Source: Thermoflexus sp.
Lineage (GTDB): Bacteria; Chloroflexota; Anaerolineae; B4-G1; DUEL01
Length of the DNA: 6,101 bases
Reading direction: 5' to 3'
Assembly: GCA_028276215.1 (NCBI GenBank)
Contig: JAPYWT010000165.1
Span: 1 to 6,101 of the forward strand
Shown: piece by piece, positions 1 to 4,803 of the stretch
How the letters are laid out: each line of letters opens with the position of its first letter
Numbering within the stretch: the stretch's first letter is position 1
The notes under the pieces: model-generated
The model's input: only the letters and a program-made list of their open reading frames with translations
Database searches by the model: none
What the model was told of the DNA's origin: nothing
Program-made: the position numbers and the translations under genes

Positions 1-62
1 CAATGAGCGTAATCGTGGCAACACGTCACTTCGCGTAGTGCGACCTACCACATTTTACAGTG
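1..62 (+). other. 3' end of an upstream cassette, no gene assigned
   Basis: This short stretch precedes the first attC-like site and should be the 3' end of a cassette that begins left of the window. One + frame closes with TAG at 36-38, about 25 bases before the attC. Another stays open from base 2 and stops inside the attC at 83-85. Either could be the tail of a cassette gene, since cassette ORFs often end in or just before attC. Too few residues are present to choose between them or to recognise a family. Confidence 0.35.
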
Positions 63-134
63 GGCTAACCAGCGCTTGCACCTGATGCCACTCCGCTTCG
101 CTCCGCGCTGCGGCTGATGCGCGGGCCGTTAGGC
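63..134 (+). repeat. attC-like recombination site 1 (left arm degenerate)
   Basis: The site begins with R'' GGCTAAC (63-69) and ends with R' GTTAGGC (128-134), 72 bases in all, close to the RYYYAAC / GTTRRRY consensus. The right inner arm, CGGCTG at 111-116, is identical to that of the two other sites in the window. The left inner arm is CACCTG (79-84) instead of CAGCCG, so the stem has one mismatch and a wobble pair. The A at 85 still sits where the other two sites have their unpaired (extrahelical) A. The inferred cut lies between G128 and T129. The R''/R' mismatch is normal, because the two halves belong to neighbouring cassettes. Confidence 0.75.
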
Positions 135-737
135 GGCGCTCGGAGGAGAACACATGGACACTTCGACCCTTATTTCATTGGCAGCTTTGATCGTGGCGAT
201 TTTGGCTCTCCCGACAAGCTACTTTGTCGCAATTCGCCAGGTCAAGGTTGAGCTCAACGAGTACGAGCGGCGCAGCAAACGCCGCACACTCCTCGTTACC
301 GCGAATGCTCTACAGGAGTTCGTTGAGGTTTTTTATATCGCGGCCAAGAAGTATACGGGTCAGGAGCCGGAGGCCATTCAAAAGAACCCTCGACTAATCG
401 ATCCTCATCTCCAAGAGATCGACGAGTTCGTCCGACAGACGGGGGTGCTCGAACGGGTTGCTTCATCCATCGATAGCTTGGCATCCGTTGAATATGCTGG
501 CTTGGATCCGACTTCGGAGATAGTAGTTAGGGTTCAGAGTGTAAGAAGCCAAATCGCCATGGGGTCCAATAAGAACCGATATGCCTCGCTCGGGGTCATG
601 GCAGCTTGTGGTGACTTGGTACGACAACTGAAAGCAGAAGCGAAGGCACATGAGTCAGGATAGCCGCCTAACAAGCGCATCCAGCCGACACGCTTCGCTT
701 GCTTCGCTCGCTTCGCGTGCGGCTGAAGCGCAGGCCG
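129..737 (+). mobile_element. Integron gene cassette 1 (609 bp)
   Basis: The unit runs from the G^TT cut in attC site 1 to the cut in attC site 2. Its first bases, TTAGGCGGC (129-137), are the exact reverse complement of GCCGCCTAA (663-671) at the left end of its own attC; adding the flanking G and C makes 10 pairs. This is the relation expected when both halves come from one circular cassette. It contains a single + strand gene occupying nearly the whole length, with an RBS 14 bases from the cassette start and a stop codon touching the attC. I see no promoter, so expression probably depends on read-through from the left. Confidence 0.8.
154..663 (+). CDS. Cassette-borne hypothetical protein with N-terminal membrane anchor
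   Basis: I do not recognise this 169-residue protein. Residues 4-26 form one hydrophobic segment rich in Leu, Ile, Ala and Val, followed by charged residues and a basic stretch (RRSKRR, 40-45). This suggests a single-pass anchor with a mostly helical soluble domain behind it, probably cytoplasmic. The rest is mixed helical-looking sequence with no catalytic motif I can name. The start is supported by GGAGGAG at 142-148, five bases before the ATG. The TAG stop at 661-663 abuts the complementary end of the attC, which is typical of compact cassette genes. Base composition is clearly more AT-rich than the backbone genes to the right, consistent with horizontal origin. It could be a small defence or stress protein, but nothing in the sequence shows that. 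Confidence 0.8.
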   Translation: MDTSTLISLAALIVAILALPTSYFVAIRQVKVELNEYERRSKRRTLLVTANALQEFVEVFYIAAKKYTGQEPEAIQKNPRLIDPHLQEIDEFVRQTGVLERVASSIDSLASVEYAGLDPTSEIVVRVQSVRSQIAMGSNKNRYASLGVMAACGDLVRQLKAEAKAHESG

Positions 738-743
738 TTAGCC
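666..743 (+). repeat. attC-like recombination site 2
   Basis: R'' GCCTAAC (666-672) and R' GTTAGCC (737-743) bound a 78-base imperfect palindrome. Inner arms CAGCCG (682-687) and CGGCTG (720-725) pair. After an unpaired A at 688 the stem continues with CACGC (689-693) against GCGTG (715-719). GCGC at 675-678 pairs with GCGC at 728-731. The terminal part (694-714) is a run of short CGCTT-like direct repeats. R''/R', the inner arms, an extrahelical base on one side and a variable end make up the standard layout of an attC folded as single-stranded DNA for the integron integrase. Confidence 0.85.
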
Positions 744-749
744 AGCCCT

Positions 750-777
750 TTGCCAACTCAGCGTGTCGAGATATAAT
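750..777 (+). promoter_or_regulatory. Sigma70-type promoter inside cassette 2
   Basis: The -35 box is TTGCCA (750-755; 5 of 6 to TTGACA), the spacer is 16 bp, and the -10 box is a perfect TATAAT (772-777). Transcription would start near 784, about 25 bases before the GTG of the first toxin-antitoxin gene. The promoter sits just after the cassette start and so would travel with the cassette. Confidence 0.65.
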
Positions 778-809
778 AGGAGACAGAATCCATTGGGCAG
801 GGTTATCTC

Positions 810-1363
<554 letters not shown>

Positions 1364-1386
1364 GGTTGTTGTCCCAATAACGGGCT

Positions 1387-1462
1387 GGCTAACACGCGCA
1401 TCCAGCCGACACGCTCCGCTCGCTTCGCTCGCTCGCGGCGGCTGAAGCGCGGGCCGTTGGGC
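1387..1462 (+). repeat. attC-like recombination site 3
   Basis: R'' GGCTAAC (1387-1393) and R' GTTGGGC (1456-1462; exact to GTTRRRY) bound 76 bases. Inner arms CAGCCG (1403-1408) and CGGCTG (1439-1444) are identical to those of site 2, and the next base, A1409, is again unpaired. GCGC occurs on both sides (1396-1399, 1447-1450). The tip consists of CGCTC/CGCTT-type repeats. Strong similarity to site 2 across the arms and spacers suggests a homogeneous attC family, as in sedentary chromosomal arrays. Confidence 0.85.
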
Positions 1463-1503
1463 GGCCTACAAAGGTAAGGTGAGTAGAAACCGAAGGATGT
1501 GAG

Positions 1504-1872
1504 ATGAAGAATTTGATAGAGATGCTTCCGATGGATAAGATTGCCGAATTCTGTCGGCGCTGGAAGATTCAAGAAATGGCGGTCTTTGGCTCCGCATTAC
1601 GCGCGGATTTTAGTCCAGAGAGCGATATTGATGTAATCGTGGCTTTTGATGACACCGCAGAGTGGAGTTTGCTGGATCATATCAGAATGCAACAGGAACT
1701 CCAGGCCATTCTTCAGCGGGATGTTGACCTGGTGACAAGGCGCGCCATTGAACGAAGTCAGAACTGGATACGACGCAGGGAGATTCTGAGCACGGCTTCT
1801 ATCATCTTCCCTGAGGACAAGGCAATTTTCTATGATGAGACGAGACGTACCTGTCGTTGGGCGCTTGAGTAA
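1504..1872 (+). CDS. MNT-type minimal nucleotidyltransferase (MntA-like), first copy
   Basis: This 122-residue protein has the DNA polymerase beta-like nucleotidyltransferase core. The motif GS-x10-DxD is at G29-S30 and D41/D43 (SDIDVIVAF), with a third acidic residue in DVDLV (D73/D75). MntA-type proteins bind ATP-Mg and AMPylate a partner HEPN toxin (HepT), acting as the antitoxin. No complete HEPN gene is adjacent. The last 18 or so residues extend beyond the usual end of the family and include EDKAIFYD...CRWALE, which loosely resembles the start of a DUF86/HepT protein, so this may be a fusion to a truncated partner. In the GS loop the usual RG is RA (R33-A34). The RBS is AAGGA at 1493-1497, six bases before the ATG. 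The stop overlaps the next start by one base (TAATG). Confidence 0.82.
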   Translation: MKNLIEMLPMDKIAEFCRRWKIQEMAVFGSALRADFSPESDIDVIVAFDDTAEWSLLDHIRMQQELQAILQRDVDLVTRRAIERSQNWIRRREILSTASIIFPEDKAIFYDETRRTCRWALE

Positions 1873-2165
1873 TGGTAGAGAGTTTGCCATTTGATGTAGA
1901 AAAACTGATAGAATTCTGTCGTCAGAACGATGTGGTGCGAATCGCCCTTTTCGGCTCTGCGGCGCGTGGGGAGGCCGAAGAGCAGAGCGATATTGATCTG
2001 GTGGTGGAGTTCTCTAAACGAATCAGTTTGCTGAGATTTGCCGCTTTGGAGAGACAACTGTCAGAAGCATTAGGCAGAAGGGTGGACTTGCTCACTGAAG
2101 CAGCGATCAGCCCCTACCTTCGGGAGAAGATCCGGCGCGATCTGAGAGTGATCTATGAAGCGTGA
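1872..2165 (+). CDS. MNT-type minimal nucleotidyltransferase (MntA-like), second copy
   Basis: This 97-residue protein has the usual length of a stand-alone MNT domain. The catalytic pattern is complete: G28-S29, A-A-R-G (RG kept at 32-33), D40/D42 in SDIDLVVEF, and D72 in RRVDLL. It ends with a typical IRRDLRVIYEA tail. The biochemical expectation is nucleotide transfer, usually AMPylation, of a partner protein. The usual partner, a HEPN/HepT toxin encoded directly downstream, is absent, because the tRNA starts 38 bases after the stop. It overlaps the first nucleotidyltransferase gene by one base, so the two are probably co-translated. Sequence similarity around FGSA...SDID suggests tandem paralogues or two independently acquired antitoxins. 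No strong RBS precedes the ATG; coupling through TAATG would explain that. Confidence 0.85.
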   Translation: MVESLPFDVEKLIEFCRQNDVVRIALFGSAARGEAEEQSDIDLVVEFSKRISLLRFAALERQLSEALGRRVDLLTEAAISPYLREKIRRDLRVIYEA

Positions 2166-2203
2166 CGATTCGGTTTGTCTGGTTGCATCCGCGGTCTTCA
2201 GTC

Positions 2204-2275
2204 GGGCCCGTAGCTCAACGGCAGAGCGACCGGCTCATAACCGGTTGGTTGCAGGTTCGAATCCTGCCGGGCCCA
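2204..2275 (+). tRNA. tRNA-Met (anticodon CAT), probably elongator
   Basis: The cloverleaf closes fully. The acceptor GGGCCCG (2204-2210) pairs with CGGGCCC (2268-2274). The D stem is GCTC/GAGC (2213-2216, 2224-2227). The anticodon stem ACCGG/CCGGT (2229-2233, 2241-2245) has loop CTCATAA with CAT at 2236-2238. The T stem GCAGG/CCTGC (2251-2255, 2263-2267) has loop TTCGAAT. The discriminator is A2275. The next bases are CCT, so CCA is not encoded. The acceptor ends in a normal G-C pair and the anticodon stem lacks the GGG/CCC triplet of initiators, so an elongator is favoured. A tRNA-Ile2, whose CAT would be modified to lysidine, cannot be excluded from sequence alone. Confidence 0.95.
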
Positions 2276-2289
2276 CCTGATAACCTGAT

Positions 2290-2329
2290 AAAAAGTGACG
2301 GTCACCTCAAAGGTGACCGTCACTTTTTT
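2290..2329. terminator. Bidirectional intrinsic terminator between tRNA-Met and murA
   Basis: A perfect 18-bp stem (2290-2307 with 2311-2328) has a three-base loop, CAA. The core arm AGTGACGGTCACCT is flanked by AAAAA on the left and TTTTTT on the right, so the structure has a U-tract on either strand. It lies about 15 bases after the tRNA and about 7 bases after the murA stop on the other strand, and so fits convergent transcription units. Confidence 0.9.
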
Positions 2330-2335
2330 CTCCTT

Positions 2336-3616
2336 TTATCTCTTTACCCGCTCTATCCGCGCCCCCAGGGAGCGCAGTTTCTCCTCTACCCGCTCGTACC
2401 CCCGGTCTATCTGCTCCACGTTGCGGATGATACTCTGTCCCTTCGCACAGAGGGCCGCCCCTACCAGCGCCATACCCGCCCGGATGTCGGGGCTCACCAG
2501 AACGTCCCCCTGCAGTTGGGAGGGCCCCTGCACGACGCAGCGGTGGGGGTCGCAGAGGACGATGCGCGCGCCCATGAAGATCAACTTGTCCACAAAATAG
2601 AGGCGGCTCTCAAACATCTTCTCGTGGAAGAGGACGGTCCCCGTCGTCTGCGTCGCCAGGACGATGGCGATGCTCATCAGGTCGGCGGGGAAGGCCGGCC
2701 ACGGGGCATCGGCGATGGTGGGGATGGCCCCGCCGATGTCCGGCACCACTTCCAGGGGCTGCTCCGCCGGCACCACCACGTCCTCGCCGTCCACCTGAAT
2801 CTCCACCCCCAACCGGGAGAAGACGTGGCGGATCATCCGCAAGTGGTGGGGTGCGGCGTTGCGGATGCGCAGTTCCCCGCGCGTCATCGCCGCCAGCGCG
2901 ATGTAACTCCCCACCTCTATGTGGTCCGGGCCAATGGTGAACTCCCCGCCGCCCAGCCGGTCCACGCCGTGAATGGTCAGGACGTTGGAACCGATGCCCT
3001 CAATCCGGGCGCCCATTCCGTTGAGCAGGTGGCAGAGGTCCTGCACGTGGGGCTCGGAGGCCGCGTTGCGCAGGACGGTCGTCCCCTTCGCCAGCACCGC
3101 CGCCATAACCGCGTTCTCCGTGCCGGTGACGGACGCCTCGTCCAGCAGGATGTCGGCGCCGCGCAGTTGCCGGGCGTTGAGCCGGAAGAGGTCGTTCACG
3201 TCCACCTCGGCGCCCAGCCCCTGGAAGGCCAGAAAGTGGGTGTCCACCCGCCGCCGCCCAATGACGTCGCCGCCGGGGGGCGGTATCTCCACCCAGCCCA
3301 TGCGGGCCAGCAGCGGCCCCGCCAGCAGAATGGAGCCCCGGATGCGGCGGAACTTCTCCCGCGCGAAGGGCGGCAGGCGAATCTCCCGCGCCTGCAACCG
3401 CCATGAGCGGGTGTCCAGACGCTCCACCTGCACGCCGATGTCCGCCAGCAGGTCCAGCATGGTGTGAACGTCCTGGATGTCGGGCAGATTGTGGAGGATC
3501 ACAGGCTCGTCGGTCAGCAGACAGGCGGCCAGCGCAGGCAGCGCGGCGTTTTTGTTCCCGCTGGGGGTCAGCGTCCCCCGCAGGGGCACGCCCCCTTCAA
3601 TGATGAGTTCGTCCAC
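2336..3616 (-). CDS. murA: UDP-N-acetylglucosamine 1-carboxyvinyltransferase, Asp-type
   Basis: MurA transfers enolpyruvate from PEP to UDP-GlcNAc, the first committed cytoplasmic step of peptidoglycan synthesis. With the start chosen here the protein has 426 residues, close to the family norm. Visible residues include K22 in SGNKNAALP, the PPGG-D-VIGRRRVD loop, R122, D312 in FPADL, R379 (DIRAG) and R405 in IDRGYER. The catalytic-loop Cys115 of E. coli is Asp (D117 here), as in mycobacteria and Chlamydia, so fosfomycin should not alkylate it. The start is GTG at 3614-3616: GGAGG (3624-3628) lies seven bases upstream, whereas the in-frame TTG at 3620-3622 is only one base from that RBS. The GTG start also gives MDELIIEG, aligning with E. 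coli MDKFRVQG. It probably follows the upstream SAM hydroxide adenosyltransferase gene in one transcript. Confidence 0.95.
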   Translation of the reverse strand: MDELIIEGGVPLRGTLTPSGNKNAALPALAACLLTDEPVILHNLPDIQDVHTMLDLLADIGVQVERLDTRSWRLQAREIRLPPFAREKFRRIRGSILLAGPLLARMGWVEIPPPGGDVIGRRRVDTHFLAFQGLGAEVDVNDLFRLNARQLRGADILLDEASVTGTENAVMAAVLAKGTTVLRNAASEPHVQDLCHLLNGMGARIEGIGSNVLTIHGVDRLGGGEFTIGPDHIEVGSYIALAAMTRGELRIRNAAPHHLRMIRHVFSRLGVEIQVDGEDVVVPAEQPLEVVPDIGGAIPTIADAPWPAFPADLMSIAIVLATQTTGTVLFHEKMFESRLYFVDKLIFMGARIVLCDPHRCVVQGPSQLQGDVLVSPDIRAGMALVGAALCAKGQSIIRNVEQIDRGYERVEEKLRSLGARIERVKR

Positions 3617-3623
3617 AGTCAAA

Positions 3624-3628
3624 CCTCC
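3624..3628 (-). promoter_or_regulatory. murA ribosome binding site that decides a GTG start
   Basis: On the - strand this reads GGAGG. Spacing to the GTG at 3616 is seven bases, which is ideal. Spacing to the TTG at 3622 is one base, too close for initiation. The annotated start should therefore be GTG, giving a protein two residues shorter than the longest ORF. Confidence 0.75.
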
Positions 3629-3629
3629 G

Positions 3630-3685
3630 CGTGATGCGTGATGCGTGAAACGTGAGTCGTGAAACGTGATGCGTGAAACGTGAGA
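3630..3685. repeat. Eight tandem heptamers, CGTGANN
   Basis: Eight units of exactly 7 bp run without gaps, with the last two bases varying: TG, TG, AA, GT, AA, TG, AA, GA. The array sits in the untranslated leader of murA, one base upstream of its Shine-Dalgarno sequence on the - strand, where it reads NNTCACG. It is followed to 3720 by three spaced CACGG boxes (3690, 3699, 3709) and a small CGGATA/TATCCG hairpin (3701-3706 with 3715-3720). Confidence 0.85.
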
Positions 3686-3724
3686 TGAACACGGGTTTCA
3701 CGGATAGACACGGTTATCCGCGTC

Positions 3725-4570
3725 CTATCCCCGATTTCGCCTGAAAACGAGGGTCACCGGGGTGCCGGGGACGGCGCCCAGGGCCGCCGCCGCGCTCCCC
3801 TGACGGACCGCGATCTCCAGAAACCCGCTGCTCCCCACCAGGGCCAGCAGTTCCCCCACCGCCGCCTCGCCGTAGGTCCGCCGGATGCCCCGCAGTTGGA
3901 CGTTCCCCACCACGACACCGGCGTCCCCAGCAGGGAACACCGGCAGAACCGCCTGGGGCCCGAAGGCTGACTTCAGCGCCAGCGTGTCTTCACTCCGTAC
4001 CAGATACCCGATGCTGGTGACCAGATTGCCGAAGCGGTCGGCGTAGAGGACTTCCCCCTCTGCCGCGAAGTCGCTGATCTCCAGACGGGGCGGGGGGAGC
4101 CAGACGGGGTCCTCTACCCGGGGCCCCAGTTTCTCCAGGGGCACCCCCGCCGCCAGGTGTGCCGCCACCGGCGCGAAGACGTCCCGCCCGTGGAAGGTGG
4201 AACTGGCCAGCGGCAACTGGTAGGCCGGTTCCCGAATCTCCACCGCCGTCCACTCCGGGACTCTCTCCAGCGCCCAGGAGAAGAGGCCGTTATCCGGACC
4301 GACAAATGTCCCCGCCGGAGTGCGAACCGCCACCGGTCGCCGCGCCGTCCCCACCCCGGGGTCCACAACGGCCAGGTGGACCGTGTCGGGCGGGAAGTAG
4401 GGGACGGCGTTCATCAGGAGAAACGCGGCCCGCCGGATGTCCTGGGGCGGTACCTGGTGGGAGAGGTCCACCAGTCGGACGTCCGGCGCGATGGAGAGGA
4501 TGATCCCCTTCATCACGCCGACGTACTCGTCTTCGGTGCCAAAATCGGTTAACAAAGTGAGAATGGTCAT
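3725..4570 (-). CDS. SAM hydroxide adenosyltransferase (DUF62, fluorinase superfamily)
   Basis: The family cleaves S-adenosyl-L-methionine with water to adenosine and methionine and is related to the SAM-dependent fluorinase and chlorinase. The 281-residue protein has the expected motifs in order: LTDFG-x2-DEYVGVMKG (7-22), VVDPGVG (68-74), GPDNGLFS (91-98), TFHGRDVFAPVAAHL (125-139) and YADRFGNLVTSI (176-187). The D70, R77 and H127 positions match the Asp-Arg-His set described for the archaeal hydrolases, so hydrolysis rather than halogenation is expected. The long loop of true fluorinases is not evident. The ATG at 4570 begins the motif-bearing N-terminus with no room for a longer family-like start. 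No Shine-Dalgarno precedes it, and the promoter lies so close that the message is probably leaderless. It is transcribed toward murA, about 100 bp away. The physiological role is unknown; removal of excess SAM is one idea. Confidence 0.92.
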   Translation of the reverse strand: MTILTLLTDFGTEDEYVGVMKGIILSIAPDVRLVDLSHQVPPQDIRRAAFLLMNAVPYFPPDTVHLAVVDPGVGTARRPVAVRTPAGTFVGPDNGLFSWALERVPEWTAVEIREPAYQLPLASSTFHGRDVFAPVAAHLAAGVPLEKLGPRVEDPVWLPPPRLEISDFAAEGEVLYADRFGNLVTSIGYLVRSEDTLALKSAFGPQAVLPVFPAGDAGVVVGNVQLRGIRRTYGEAAVGELLALVGSSGFLEIAVRQGSAAAALGAVPGTPVTLVFRRNRG

Positions 4571-4577
4571 CGGGGAT

Positions 4578-4605
4578 ATTGTACCCGTTTATGGCAGAAC
4601 GTCAA
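4578..4605 (-). promoter_or_regulatory. Promoter for the SAM hydroxide adenosyltransferase, predicting a leaderless mRNA
   Basis: On the - strand the -35 is TTGACG (4605-4600), the spacer is 16 bp, and the -10 is TACAAT (4583-4578). Only seven bases separate the -10 from the ATG at 4570, so transcription should begin at or one base before the start codon. The absence of any purine-rich RBS agrees with this. Confidence 0.65.
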
Positions 4606-4658
4606 CTGGAACTTCCGGCTCCTTGCGGGCGTCTTGAGGATAAGACTCACATATGGGC

Positions 4659-4783
4659 CTCACACAAAGACACAAAGGTTGAAAATTAACAATTAACAAT
4701 TAAAAATTAAAAATTTTGTGTCTTCGTGTCTTTGTGTGAGAAAAATAAAAAAAATTCTTTGTGTCTTTGTGTCTTTGTGTGAG
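4659..4783. repeat. 19-bp inverted repeat built from CTTTGTGT octamers
   Basis: CTCACACAAAGACACAAAG (4659-4677) is the exact reverse complement of CTTTGTGTCTTTGTGTGAG (4765-4783). The right arm is part of three tandem CTTTGTGT octamers (4757-4780). A partial second right arm, GTGTCTTTGTGTGAG, lies at 4726-4740. The element fills the spacer between divergent genes and ends ten bases before the RBS of the VIT/VWA gene. It may be a dispersed intergenic element or a binding or hairpin site; the window holds only this copy. Confidence 0.8.
4684..4715. repeat. AT-rich heptamer array, AATTAAM
   Basis: Four gapless 7-bp units, AATTAAC twice then AATTAAA twice, are followed by a partial AATT. The array lies within the loop of the 19-bp inverted repeat, in sharp contrast to the GC-rich genes on either side. 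It could act as an UP-element-like or easily melted segment for the divergent + strand gene. No clear -35/-10 pair for that gene is visible. Confidence 0.75.
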
Positions 4784-4803
4784 AATAAATACAAGGAGGC
4801 GCC

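Larger units (their letters stand above)
1457..2165 (+). mobile_element. Third cassette-like unit without a visible closing attC
   Basis: The unit starts with TTGGGCGGCC after the cut in site 3. A complete cassette would close with an attC beginning GGCCGCCCAAC. I find no such sequence, nor any R''/R' pair with the CAGCCG...CGGCTG arms, before the tRNA at 2204. It therefore looks like the distal end of the array, with the attC lost or with the array having joined flanking DNA. It contains two + strand nucleotidyltransferase genes. The right boundary given is the end of the last gene and is only nominal. Confidence 0.45.

Noticed and set aside
1856..1862. GTTGGGC inside the first nucleotidyltransferase gene, resembling an attC R' box
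   Set aside because: No matching R'' box or CAGCCG/CGGCTG arms lie upstream at attC distance; a 7-base degenerate match is expected by chance.
2162..3406. Long + strand open frame (414 codons) opposite murA
   Set aside because: It overlaps the tRNA and the terminator, has His/Pro/Gly/Arg-rich composition typical of an antisense frame in a GC-rich gene, and is opposite an unmistakable MurA.
3725..4570. SAM-dependent fluorinase or chlorinase activity
   Set aside because: The D70/R77/H127 set fits the SAM-hydrolysing subfamily and the long loop of true fluorinases is not evident.
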